From Candidatus Polarisedimenticolaceae bacterium (GTDB taxonomy: Bacteria; Acidobacteriota; Polarisedimenticolia; Polarisedimenticolales; DASRJG01), in contig DASVAW010000153.1 in assembly GCA_036376135.1 (NCBI GenBank), positions 1 through 64,000 on the forward strand: DNA of 64,000 nucleotides, read 5' to 3'. The notes beneath the pieces were generated by a model. It was not told where the DNA came from, searched no databases, and saw only the letters and a program-made list of their open reading frames with translations. Shown here piece after piece: positions 29,737 through 38,268 of the stretch (the stretch's first letter is position 1; each line of letters starts with the position of its first letter). The translations under genes and the position numbers were made by a program.

Positions 29737-30464
29737 AGGCCCGCGAGCGGATCTTCGTCGCGATCGACACGCCGGACCCGGCCCGCGCGAGGGCGCTCGC
29801 ACGCGCGTTGACCGGGCGTGTCGGGGGCTTCAAGGTGGGCCTCGAGGCGTTCGTCGCGAACGGTCCGGCGCTCGTCGAGGAGATCCGCGCGATCGGGCTG
29901 CCGGTCTTCCTCGACCTGAAACTCCACGACATTCCGAACACCGTCGCCGGGGCGGCGGCGGCGGCGGGGCGGCTGGGCGTGGCGTTCCTCACGGTCCACG
30001 CGCTCGGCGCCGCGTCGATGATCCGGCGCGCCGTCGAAGCCTCCGCGGAGGGCGCCGAATCGGCCGGGCATCCGGCCCCGTGCGTGCTCGCGGTGACCGT
30101 GCTCACGAGCCACGACGACCTCAGTCTCGCGTCCGTGGGCGTCGCCGGCCCGTGCCTTCCGGCGGTGGAGCGTCTCGCCGCGGTCGCGCGCGAGGCGCGT
30201 GCGGGAGGGCTCGTGTGCTCCCCGCTCGAGATCGTCCGAGCGCGCGCGATCTTCCCCTCGGCCACGCTCGTCGTACCGGGAATCCGCCCCGCGACCTCCG
30301 GCGCGCGCCCCGCCGACGATCAGGCGCGGATCGCCGCTCCCGGCGAGGCCGTGGCGTGGGGCGCCGACCGGATCGTCGTCGGGCGGCCGATCACCGGCGC
30401 GGCCGACCCCGCCGCGGCCGCCGATGCGATCGCGGCGGACATCGAGGCGACGGGCCCCGCGTGA
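29733..30464 (+). CDS. pyrF: Orotidine 5'-phosphate decarboxylase
   Basis: Final step of UMP synthesis: OMP to UMP. 243 aa TIM barrel. The catalytic Asp-Lys-x-x-Asp is changed in order as expected for the family: FLDLKLHDIPNTV (about 65-77). FKVGLE, LTVHALG, VPGIRP and the phosphate site GADRIVVGRPI are present. The ATG overlaps the pyrD stop, and the downstream hydrolase overlaps this gene by 4 nt. Confidence 0.96.
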   Translation: MKARERIFVAIDTPDPARARALARALTGRVGGFKVGLEAFVANGPALVEEIRAIGLPVFLDLKLHDIPNTVAGAAAAAGRLGVAFLTVHALGAASMIRRAVEASAEGAESAGHPAPCVLAVTVLTSHDDLSLASVGVAGPCLPAVERLAAVAREARAGGLVCSPLEIVRARAIFPSATLVVPGIRPATSGARPADDQARIAAPGEAVAWGADRIVVGRPITGAADPAAAADAIAADIEATGPA

Positions 30465-31219
30465 GGGCGACCTTCCTCGGAACCGGCACCTCCACGGGAG
30501 TCCCGGTCCCGACCTGTACCTGCGCGGTGTGCACCTCGACCGATCCGCGCGACCGACGCCTCCGGCCGTCCGTCCTGCTCGAATGGGACGCCGCATCCGT
30601 CCTGATCGACACGGGCACCGACCTGCGCGAGCAGGCGCTGACGTACCGGATCGAGCGCGTGGACGCGATCCTGTACACCCATGCCCACGCCGACCACATC
30701 ATGGGTCTCGACGACCTTCGCATGTACAACTGGAAACGCGGCGGCCCGATCCCGGCCTACGGCTCGGCGACGACGCTCGGGATGCTCCGCCGGACCTTCT
30801 GGTACGTCTTCGAGGAGGTCGAAGCCGGCGGAGGCAAGCCCGGGCTCACCCTGCAGGAGGTCGAGCGGCCGTTCGATCTCCTCGGCCGCGAGGTCGTGCC
30901 CGTGCCCGCGATGCACGGCCGCCTTCCGGTCACCGGGTGGCGCCTGGGCGGGTTCGCGTATCTCACCGACGTCAGCGGCATCCCGGAATCGTCGTACCCG
31001 TTGCTCGAAGGCCTCGACGTGCTCGTGCTGAGCGCGCTTCGCCGCCGGCCGCACCCGACGCACCTCACCTTCGAGCAGTCGACCGCAATCGCGAAGCGCG
31101 TCGGCGCGAAGGCGACGTGGTTCACCCACCTGAGCCACGACGTCGGGCATGCGGAGGTCGAGGCCGGCCTTCCTCCCGGGATCCGCGTCGCGCGCGATGG
31201 ACTTGTGCTCGAAGTCTGA
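30461..31219 (+). CDS. MBL-fold metallohydrolase, PhnP/COG1235-like
   Basis: 252 aa. N-terminal FLGTGTSTGVPVPTCTCAVC (5-24), where the Cys cluster resembles the extra zinc site of PhnP-type enzymes. Metal motif THAHADHIMGLDDLR (HxHxDH, about 69-83) with later AMHG, LTDVSG and THLSHD. Likely a phosphodiesterase (cyclic nucleotide or phosphoribosyl cyclic phosphate). The start is GTG at 30461, overlapping pyrF. Its stop codon lies in the left arm of a 52-bp inverted repeat. Confidence 0.88.
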   Translation: MRATFLGTGTSTGVPVPTCTCAVCTSTDPRDRRLRPSVLLEWDAASVLIDTGTDLREQALTYRIERVDAILYTHAHADHIMGLDDLRMYNWKRGGPIPAYGSATTLGMLRRTFWYVFEEVEAGGGKPGLTLQEVERPFDLLGREVVPVPAMHGRLPVTGWRLGGFAYLTDVSGIPESSYPLLEGLDVLVLSALRRRPHPTHLTFEQSTAIAKRVGAKATWFTHLSHDVGHAEVEAGLPPGIRVARDGLVLEV

Positions 31220-31352
31220 AAATGGGGACAGGCACCTATTTCAGAGGGGGACAGTCACCCTATTTCCCCGAATCCGAAGCGCACGTTACGGGTTCGTGGA
31301 AAATGGGGTGACTGTCCCCCTCTGAAATAGGTGCCTGTCCCCATTCTCAGAC
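31214..31352. repeat. 52-bp REP-like inverted repeat between convergent genes
   Basis: Arms 31214-31265 and 31301-31352 are inverted copies with two mismatches around a 35-bp centre. Each arm holds two related units, GGGGACAGGCACCTATTTC and GGGGACAGTCACCCTATTT. The arms contain the TGA stops of both the MBL hydrolase and smc (GTCTGA on each side). It resembles the repetitive palindromes linked to REP-associated tyrosine transposases; no such transposase is in the window. It could also act as a bidirectional terminator. Confidence 0.85.
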
Positions 31353-34300
31353 GCGCATCGACACGAGGCGCGAGACGCCGGGCTCCTCCATCGTCACGCC
31401 GTAGAGGAGGTTCGCGGCCTCCATCGATCGCTTGTTGTGGGTGATCAGGATGAACTGCGTGTGCTCCGCGTACTCCTTCAGCATCCGCGTGAAGCGCGTC
31501 ACGTTCAGCTCGTCGAGCGCGGCGTCCACCTCGTCGAGGAGGCAGAACGGCGACGGCTGGATGCGGAAGATCGCGAAGAGCAGCGCCAACGCCGACATCG
31601 ACTTCTCGCCGCCGGACATCAGCATCACCGAGCCGAGTTTCTTGCCGGGGGGCTGCGCGATCATCTCGATGCCGGCCTCGAGGACGTCCTCGCTCTCCTC
31701 GAGGACGAGATCGGCCCGACCGCCGTTGAACAACACGCGGAAGATCTCCTGATAGGAGGTGCGGACCGCCTCGAAGACCTCGAGGAACTTCTCGCGCGAC
31801 TGGCGATTGATGCGGCGGATCGACTCCTTGAGCGACTCGATCGAATCCTCGAGGTCCTTCTTCTGGCTCGTGAGGAAGGTGAAGCGCTCCTCGAGCCCCT
31901 GGAACTCGTCGATCGCCATCAGGTTGACCGGCCCGATCTGGTCGATCCGCTCCTTGAGCTGCGCGATCGCTTCCTCGAGGGCGCCGGGCTCGAGCGCCTC
32001 GAGCTCGGCCATCGCCTCGCCGGCGAGTCCCGCCGCCTCCGAAGCCACGACGCCGAGCTCCTGCGCGCAGAGATCGTCGAGGTGGCCGCGGTCGGACTCC
32101 GAGCGCGCCCGCGCCAGCTCCGCGTCCCGGGCGGCGTCGCGGCACGCGTCGAGGTCGGCGCGCGCCTCCCGCACCGCCCCGTCCTTCTCCTGCAACGCGG
32201 CGCGCGCGGCGTCGTTTTCGGCCTCGAGGGCCGAAAGCGCGCGCGCGTTCGCCTGCCGACGCTCGACGTCCTCGCCGAGCTCGAGCTCGGTCGTCCGAAG
32301 GGTCTCCTGCGCCTCGTCGCGGCGGCGGTTCGCCCCTTCCCGCTCGGACTCCGCCTGCGCGATCCGCGCCTCGACGTCGCCGATCGCCCCCGAGAGGCGC
32401 TCGAGCTCCCTGCGGGCGTCGGCCTGGCGCTGCCGTCTCGCGCCGACGTCGGCGCGCACCGCGGCCGCGCTCTCCCCCGCGGCGCGCAACGCCTCGAGCA
32501 GCCGGTCGAGGGTGTCGACCTCGGCGGCGAGGGTCGCTTCGAACCCGGCGAACGCTCCCTCGGCGGCCGCCACCGCCTCGTCGGCGGCGTTCCGCTCGGT
32601 CTCCATCCGCCTTCCGTCGGCCTCGAGGTTCTCGATCTCCTCGGCGAGGACCTGCACCCGCCGAAGCGCCCGGGCGCGATCGTCCTCCGTGCGCTGGACC
32701 TTGAGGTCGAGATCGGAGCGGACGCGCTGAGCCACCTCGAGCTCCGCGCGGCGCCTGGCGACCTCGACGTCGAGCCGGTGCTCCTCGGCGCGGGAGGCGT
32801 CCACCCGCTCCTGGAGGCTCGCCGCGAGCACGGCCGCTTCCTCGAGGGCGTGGCGCTCCTCGTGGATCTTGCGGTTGTGCGCGAGAAGGCCCTCCTGCGC
32901 GCCCGCCGCGCCCCCCGCCGCGACGAGCCCCGAGGCGTAGACGACCTCACCGGTGGGCGTCAGGTAGTCGGCCTGGGGATGCCGGCGGTGGAGGTCGAGC
33001 GCCGCCTCGAGGCTGTCCACGAGCACGGCGTCGCCGATGCGCTCCCGGACGAACCCGTCCCCGGACTTGATGGTGATCCGGTCCTTGAGGCGACCGACGA
33101 TCCGGGGGTCTCCGAGCAGGTGATCGGGAAGCGGGGCGTGTCCGTTGGCCGGAACGCCGACCGCCAGCGATCCCGCGGGCTGGATCGAGCTCAGCAGGAG
33201 GGTGCGCCCCGCGCCGGCGTCCCGCACCAGGCGCGCGGCGCGCTCGGCGTCGCCGTCGTCGCCGACGACCACGGCCGGCAGGAGCCCCTGGAGGTAGGCC
33301 TCGGCGGCGGTCTCGAACTCGGGGACCGCTTCGACGAAGTCCGCCACGACGCCGAGCGTGCGGACGCCCGCCTCCGCCCCGCGCGTGAGCACCATACGGA
33401 CGCCGTCCGAGACGCCGGCGAACCGGGTCGCCACGTCCTCGAGGGTGCGCAGCCGCGCGCCGTGCGATTTCTCGTGCTGCCGCGCCGTCGCGAGGGACTC
33501 GGAATCCTCGCGCAGCGTCGCGCGGACGTCCCGGAGCGACGTCTCCGACGCCGCGAGCGCCTGCTGCAGCTCCTCGACGCTGCGGTGGTGTTCTTCGGCC
33601 TGGCGGCCGAGCACCTCGGCTTCCGAGCCGCGCGAGGCGAGCTCGCCCGCGGCGGCCTCGCGCTCCGCGGTCAGGCGCGCCGCGTGATGGCGCGCCCGCT
33701 CGAGCGCCTCCTCGATCGAGCGCCGGCGATTCCTCTGGTCGGACAGGTGGCCCGTCGCCTCGAAAAGGCGCCGGCGCAGCGTCTCCACCTCGGCCCTCCG
33801 TTCGATCACGGCGCGCTCGGCCTCGGCCGCCTCGCGCTGCAGGGCGTCCAGGCGCGCTTCGGCGGAGCGCAGCTCCTCGTCGGCGCGACCGGCCGCCGCT
33901 TCGAGCGAGCCGCGTTCGGCGGCGAGCTCGGAACGCCTGGCGTGCATCGCCTCGAGCTCCCCCGAAAGACGGCGATCCGCCTCCTCGGAGACGACGATCC
34001 GCTCGCGGCACGCACGGGCGCGCGACTCCTTGCGGTCGATCTCGATGTCCAGAAGGTGCAGCGCCTCCCCCGCCGCGCGGGCGCGCCGCTCGGCATCCTC
34101 GAGCGCGAGCCGCTCCTCGACGAGGGACGCCTCGATCGCCGCGAGCCGCGCGCTCGCCGCCGCCTCCTCCTCGCGCGCCTGCCCCTCGCGCTCGCGGAGC
34201 CGCAGCAGGTCGGCGTCGAGGGCCCGCGCCCGCAGCGCGAAACGCACCGCCTCCTTCTGGCGCAGCTCGTCGCGCAGCCGCGAGTAACGGCGGGCCTTCG

Positions 34301-34931
34301 CGGCCTGGCGCTTGAGCGAGTTGATCTGGCGCGTGACCTCCAGGAGGATGTCGTTGACCCGGAGGAGGTTGGCCTGCGTGGCGTCGAGCTTGAGCTCCGC
34401 CAGGCGTCGCTTGTGCTTGAATCCCGCGATCCCCGCGGCCTCCTCGATGATGAGGCGCCGGTCCTTCGGCTTCGCGTTGAGGATCGCCTCGATCCGACCC
34501 TGCTCGATCGTCGCGTAGGTCTGGGCGCCGACCCGCTCCTCGCGGAGCAGGTCCTGGATGTCCCTCAGGCGGGTCTTGTGCCCGTTCATGAGGTACTCGC
34601 TCTCGCCGTCGCGATAGAGGCGCCGCGTGACCACGATGCGCTTGGGGTCGTCGCCGTCGATCCCCGTCGTGCCGACGAGGTGGAGGCTCACCTCGGCGAG
34701 GCCGACCGGCTTGCGTCCCTCGGTCCCGTTGAAGATGACGTCCTGCATCGACGATCCCCGGAGCATCCGGGCGCTCTGCTCTCCGAGAACCCAGTTGATC
34801 GCGTCGCCGATGTTGGACTTCCCGCAGCCGTTCGGCCCGACCACGGCGGTGATCCCGTCGGGGAACACCACCTCCGCCGAGTCTCCGAACGACTTGAAGC
34901 CGGCGATGTGCAGCTTTTCGAGCCTGAGCAT
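31347..34931 (-). CDS. smc: Chromosome segregation protein SMC
   Basis: Condensin ATPase that compacts and separates chromosomes; 1194 aa. Walker A GPNGCGKSN (32-40), long coiled coils (about 170-500 and 670-1010), a central hinge (about 510-640, containing VLTRGAEAGVRTLGVVADFV), then the ABC signature LMSGGEKSMSALALLFAI and Walker B FCLLDEVDAALDE. The ATG at 34931 is chosen because the family begins MLRLEKLHIAGFKSFGD. No scpA/scpB neighbours are visible. Confidence 0.97.
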   Translation of the reverse strand: MLRLEKLHIAGFKSFGDSAEVVFPDGITAVVGPNGCGKSNIGDAINWVLGEQSARMLRGSSMQDVIFNGTEGRKPVGLAEVSLHLVGTTGIDGDDPKRIVVTRRLYRDGESEYLMNGHKTRLRDIQDLLREERVGAQTYATIEQGRIEAILNAKPKDRRLIIEEAAGIAGFKHKRRLAELKLDATQANLLRVNDILLEVTRQINSLKRQAAKARRYSRLRDELRQKEAVRFALRARALDADLLRLREREGQAREEEAAASARLAAIEASLVEERLALEDAERRARAAGEALHLLDIEIDRKESRARACRERIVVSEEADRRLSGELEAMHARRSELAAERGSLEAAAGRADEELRSAEARLDALQREAAEAERAVIERRAEVETLRRRLFEATGHLSDQRNRRRSIEEALERARHHAARLTAEREAAAGELASRGSEAEVLGRQAEEHHRSVEELQQALAASETSLRDVRATLREDSESLATARQHEKSHGARLRTLEDVATRFAGVSDGVRMVLTRGAEAGVRTLGVVADFVEAVPEFETAAEAYLQGLLPAVVVGDDGDAERAARLVRDAGAGRTLLLSSIQPAGSLAVGVPANGHAPLPDHLLGDPRIVGRLKDRITIKSGDGFVRERIGDAVLVDSLEAALDLHRRHPQADYLTPTGEVVYASGLVAAGGAAGAQEGLLAHNRKIHEERHALEEAAVLAASLQERVDASRAEEHRLDVEVARRRAELEVAQRVRSDLDLKVQRTEDDRARALRRVQVLAEEIENLEADGRRMETERNAADEAVAAAEGAFAGFEATLAAEVDTLDRLLEALRAAGESAAAVRADVGARRQRQADARRELERLSGAIGDVEARIAQAESEREGANRRRDEAQETLRTTELELGEDVERRQANARALSALEAENDAARAALQEKDGAVREARADLDACRDAARDAELARARSESDRGHLDDLCAQELGVVASEAAGLAGEAMAELEALEPGALEEAIAQLKERIDQIGPVNLMAIDEFQGLEERFTFLTSQKKDLEDSIESLKESIRRINRQSREKFLEVFEAVRTSYQEIFRVLFNGGRADLVLEESEDVLEAGIEMIAQPPGKKLGSVMLMSGGEKSMSALALLFAIFRIQPSPFCLLDEVDAALDELNVTRFTRMLKEYAEHTQFILITHNKRSMEAANLLYGVTMEEPGVSRLVSMRV

Positions 34932-34967
34932 GTCGTGGGGCACTCCGTGATGGCCTGGGGCGCGCGG

Positions 34968-34997
34968 AATATACACCCCGCCGCGCCCCCGTTCCAA
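34968..34997 (-). promoter_or_regulatory. smc: smc promoter
   Basis: TTGGAA, an 18-bp spacer and TATATT (34973-34968), 36 nt before the ATG. Confidence 0.65.
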
Positions 34998-35001
34998 GGC
35001 T

Positions 35002-35066
35002 GGACCGCTAAATGTTGGGGGGTCGGAGTCGGAAAACCCCTAAAGGTTGGGGCTGATCAGCGGTCC
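35002..35066. repeat. Repeat block between the polyprenyl synthase gene and smc
   Basis: Inverted repeat GGACCGCT (35002-35009) / AGCGGTCC (35059-35066) encloses two direct copies of CTAAA(T/G)GTTGGGG (35008-35020 and 35040-35052), 32 bp apart. The right arm overlaps the stop of the polyprenyl synthase gene. On the minus strand CCCC-N8-GGGG followed by TTTT may work as a weak terminator. Confidence 0.6.
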
Positions 35067-36091
35067 CGGAACACCAGCAAGTCCGGAACCGCCTGGAGGG
35101 CCCGGCGGACCGGCCCGTCGGGGAAGCGCTGGAGCTCCGCCGCCGCCTCCTCGGCATACCGGTGGGCGCGGGCCCGGGCCCGGGCGATCGCTCCGGTCTC
35201 GTGGAGAAGGGCCGTCAGCTCCGCGATCTCGCGCACCGCCCCGCCGTTCCCGGCGGCGACCACGGTGCGTGCGAGGTCGGTCGCCCGGGGCGGCCCTTCC
35301 GAAAGGAGGTCGATCACGGCGAGGGTGGCCTTCCCCTCGCGCAGGTCGCTCGCCGCAGGCTTGCCGAGGACCGCGGCGTCCCCGGTGAAATCGAGGAGGT
35401 CGTCCACCAGCTGGAACGCGAGTCCGAGCTTCAGCCCGTAGCGGCGCAGCGCCTGCTCCCGCTCGTCCCCCACCTGTCCCAGCATCCCCGCGATCTCGCA
35501 GCACCCGCCGAACAACGCGGCGGTTTTCCGTTCGACGAGGTCGAGGTACTCCTGCACGCTCAGATCGAGGCGGCCGACGTAGCGCGTCTGGAGCATCTCC
35601 CCTTCGGTCATGCGCAACGTGATCTCGGCGAGGACGCGCATGATGCGCAGGCTTCCCGCGTCCAGGGCCATCTCCATCGCCTTGGCGTAGAGGTAGTCGC
35701 CGAAGAGGACGGTGATGTTGTTCCCCCAGCGATGGTTGACCGAAGGACGCCCCCGGCGGGTCGTGGCCTCGTCGATGATGTCGTCGTGGATGAGGGTGGC
35801 CGAGTGGATGCACTCGAGCACCGTCGCCATCAGGACGTCGTGGGGACCCCGATAACCGACGAGCTTGGCGCAGAGGAGGTGGAGCATCGGGCGGACCCGC
35901 TTGCCTCCTCCGTCGGCGACAAACGAGCCGATTTCGTCGACGATCCGGACGGGAGAGGCGACCGACAGGCGAAACAGGTCCTCGACGCGGATCAACTCGT
36001 CGGCCACGAGCGCGGCGATATCCGCCGGCGAATACGCCGGCTCCTGGACGGCGGGATCAACCCGCTGCGGCATGCCGCTCGACGCGCCCAA
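35057..36091 (-). CDS. ispB: Polyprenyl (octaprenyl-type) diphosphate synthase
   Basis: Trans-prenyltransferase that builds the long isoprenoid chain of quinones; 344 aa. First aspartate-rich motif LIHDDIIDEATTRRGRPSVN (about 99-118), second motif FQLVDDLLDFTGD, and GGKRVRPML. The start is TTG at 36091: GGAGGAG lies 4-5 nt upstream, while the next ATG (36073) is too far from it. Chain length cannot be read from the sequence, so the symbol is by family. Confidence 0.9.
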   Translation of the reverse strand: MGASSGMPQRVDPAVQEPAYSPADIAALVADELIRVEDLFRLSVASPVRIVDEIGSFVADGGGKRVRPMLHLLCAKLVGYRGPHDVLMATVLECIHSATLIHDDIIDEATTRRGRPSVNHRWGNNITVLFGDYLYAKAMEMALDAGSLRIMRVLAEITLRMTEGEMLQTRYVGRLDLSVQEYLDLVERKTAALFGGCCEIAGMLGQVGDEREQALRRYGLKLGLAFQLVDDLLDFTGDAAVLGKPAASDLREGKATLAVIDLLSEGPPRATDLARTVVAAGNGGAVREIAELTALLHETGAIARARARAHRYAEEAAAELQRFPDGPVRRALQAVPDLLVFRDR

Positions 36092-36154
36092 ACGCTCCTC
36101 CCGAAACGGGCGAGGATACTAACACCCCCACCGGGGCCCCTCCAACGCGGTGCG

Positions 36155-36781
36155 TCAAGGATTCTGGGCGTCGACGAACTCCGTCCCGGGAGGGGGCTCG
36201 AAGGCGAAAACGCCGTCCGGCAGCTTGCGGTTCCGCTTCCATCCCTCGAACCGGTAGGCGGTCCGGTTCCCCGCGGCGTCGAGGATCTCCGCCCCCTCGA
36301 TCGCCCCGGTGTCCCGGCGGAAGACGAGGAGGATCTCCTCGAGGGCCCCCGCGTTCGCCTCGCGGGGTCGCAACCGCAGCCGACCCGCTCCCGCGTCGGA
36401 CGCGGTAAAGAGCTCGGACATCGGCTTGTTTCCGGCCAGCAGCGCCGGAAGCAGCTCCGACTCCTCCCCGAGCCTGCCCCGGATCCACTGCTGCTCCGCT
36501 TCGAGGTACAGCGCCGTGTGCTCGCCGTTGACCAGCGCCACCTTGCGCTCCGGCCGCTCGTAGTCCCATCGCATGCGACCGGGCCTCTCGATCCAAAGCC
36601 GCCCGGATTCCGTGAGCCCGGTCCCCAGGGCTCCCGACAGGAGCGTCTGCTCGAACCGCCCCTCGAGGGTCCGGGTCGCCTTCAGCCAGGACTCGACCGC
36701 CGCGAGGGCGGGGACGGGCTCGGCCGCAGGCGCGACCGGCGCGGAAAGGAGGACGGCGGCGGCGAAGGTGCGTAGGATCAT
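36155..36781 (-). CDS. lolA: Outer-membrane lipoprotein carrier protein LolA
   Basis: Periplasmic chaperone that carries lipoproteins to the outer membrane; 208 aa. Signal peptide (1-about 20, ending APAAE), then the LolA beta-barrel with LEGRFEQTLLS, RPGRMRWDYERPE and GRLWIERPG. The ATG at 36781 is only 27 bp from the divergent TPR gene. TACGAT lies 6 nt upstream and there is no ribosome-binding site. Confidence 0.88.
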   Translation of the reverse strand: MILRTFAAAVLLSAPVAPAAEPVPALAAVESWLKATRTLEGRFEQTLLSGALGTGLTESGRLWIERPGRMRWDYERPERKVALVNGEHTALYLEAEQQWIRGRLGEESELLPALLAGNKPMSELFTASDAGAGRLRLRPREANAGALEEILLVFRRDTGAIEGAEILDAAGNRTAYRFEGWKRNRKLPDGVFAFEPPPGTEFVDAQNP

Positions 36782-36808
36782 GGGTCGATCGTACCGGAGG
36801 AACCGTCG

Positions 36809-37855
36809 ATGTGCCTCGCCGCCCTGCTCCTCGCCGCCGCCGCCGCGGCCCCAACCGACGCGGTCGCCCTCTACGACGCCGGGAAATACGCCGAGGCCCG
36901 AGCGGCGCTCGAGGCGCTCGACGCGCAAGGGCAGCTGTCCGGGCCCCTCCTCTACCGCCTGTTCTTCTGCCGCCGCGTCCTCGGCGACGAGCCCGCCGCC
37001 AAGGACGCCCTCGAGCGGGCCCGCGCCTCGCTCGAGAGCGAGAACACGACCGCGAAGAGCCTCGAGATCCCGTTCTACCTCGCGAACGCCTACGCCAACC
37101 TCGGCCTGAAGGACGAAGCGCGGACGGTCGCGGTCGAGACCGCGAGGAAGGTCGGCTCGGGCGGATTGCCGAAGCCGGCCTCTCCGATGGAGAGTTTCCA
37201 GCTGGGGCGGCTCCAGCAGGAGGCCGGGGACGCGGAGGCCGCCTCCGCCAGTTTCGCGACCGCGGTCGAAGGGTTCGGCTCGGGTTATCCCGGTCAATCC
37301 CGCTGGGCCCGTCGTTACCTCGCCGAGCGCGCGATGTCCCGGGGGGACTTCGCCGCCGCCGAGCCGCACCTCGCGGCGCTCGTCTCCTTCCCCGGCGCGG
37401 GCGCCGCCGACTACCGGCAGCTCGCGCTCGCGAACGGACGGCTGCGTCGCTGGGAGGCGGCGGCCCGGGCCTGGAGGGAGGCGGTGCGCCTCGATCCCGC
37501 CAATGCCGACGACCCGCGTTACGCGGCGCGCCTGGCCGACGTCGCGGTCCAGCTCGGCTCGCTCCCAGAGCGCGCCCCGGACGGCCGCGGCTGGAACGTC
37601 CTGTCGACGGCGGAGCTCGAGGAGACCTTGCGCGACGCGCAGCGGCGGGCGGGCGACGCACGCAATCGCGCCGGCAGCGCTCCCCGGGAGGAGAGACCGA
37701 AGATCGAGGCCGACCTCCGGGAGGCGCGCGGGCGCCTCACCGCGTCCGGGCTCGAATACGCCCTTCGCGGCATGGGCCTGCGCGAGTTCGCCTTCAAGGA
37801 AGGGATCGCGGTGCTGATCTTCCAGGACGCCCCGTGGACGCTCCCCGCGGAGTAG
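36809..37855 (+). CDS. Exported TPR-repeat protein
   Basis: 348 aa. Short signal peptide (CLAALLLAAAAAAP), then TPR-like helical repeats over about 15-250 (ALYDAGKYAEARAALEAL; WEAAARAWREAVRLDPANADD). The C-terminal 100 residues are charged and helical, without a recognised domain. GGAGG lies 8 nt before the ATG. Probably a periplasmic scaffold; partner unknown. Convergent with the DUF4870 gene, 12 bp apart. Confidence 0.75.
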   Translation: MCLAALLLAAAAAAPTDAVALYDAGKYAEARAALEALDAQGQLSGPLLYRLFFCRRVLGDEPAAKDALERARASLESENTTAKSLEIPFYLANAYANLGLKDEARTVAVETARKVGSGGLPKPASPMESFQLGRLQQEAGDAEAASASFATAVEGFGSGYPGQSRWARRYLAERAMSRGDFAAAEPHLAALVSFPGAGAADYRQLALANGRLRRWEAAARAWREAVRLDPANADDPRYAARLADVAVQLGSLPERAPDGRGWNVLSTAELEETLRDAQRRAGDARNRAGSAPREERPKIEADLREARGRLTASGLEYALRGMGLREFAFKEGIAVLIFQDAPWTLPAE

Positions 37856-37867
37856 GGGCCGGTCGCC

Positions 37868-38227
37868 TCAGAACAGGTCGGCGACCTCGCCGAGCAGCGG
37901 CACCTTGAACCGCTCCCCGTCGAGCGCGCGCACGACGCACAGGAACAGCAGCAACGCCGCCCCCACCGCGACGAGCCCGCACGCCGTCCAGACGAGGTCG
38001 GCGACGGTGGCCCAGGCGTGACGCGCGACGATCCCGTAGAGCCCCCGGAGCACCACGAAGAGCGCGGCGAGGAAGGCCGACACGAGCACGCCCTGCTTGG
38101 CGTGCCACTTCACGAACTCCTTCCGGCCCGCGACGAGCGAGAAGATCACGAGCGGCCCGAGGTACCCGAACACGAGCAGGACGCGGTCCTGGTCGGTGAG
38201 CTCGTCGGTGAGCGCGCGTTCTTCCAT
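37868..38227 (-). CDS. DUF4870 domain-containing membrane protein
   Basis: 119 aa with three transmembrane segments (LVFGYLGPLVIFSLVAG; LVSAFLAALFVVLRGLYGIV; LVAVGAALLLFLCVVRAL). The conserved WHAKQG (about 41-46) is typical of DUF4870/Tic20-like proteins. Function unknown. A strong promoter places the transcription start at about the ATG, so the mRNA is probably leaderless. Confidence 0.85.
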   Translation of the reverse strand: MEERALTDELTDQDRVLLVFGYLGPLVIFSLVAGRKEFVKWHAKQGVLVSAFLAALFVVLRGLYGIVARHAWATVADLVWTACGLVAVGAALLLFLCVVRALDGERFKVPLLGEVADLF

Positions 38228-38235
38228 GGGCCGCC

Positions 38236-38265
38236 GTTATAGGCTTCCGGCGCGTTTCGGGTCAA
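38236..38265 (-). promoter_or_regulatory. Promoter of the DUF4870 gene (leaderless type)
   Basis: TTGACC, an 18-bp spacer and TATAAC, followed by 8 nt and the ATG at 38227. No ribosome-binding site fits in that space. Confidence 0.7.
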
Positions 38266-38268
38266 CCC

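Noticed and set aside
35040-35066. Strong intrinsic terminator of the polyprenyl synthase gene
   Set aside because: The stem is only 4 bp before the T run, so I describe it as part of a repeat block with possible weak termination.
31437-35441. 1334-codon plus-strand frame
   Set aside because: Antisense to smc and the polyprenyl synthase gene; low-complexity Arg/Leu/Glu composition.
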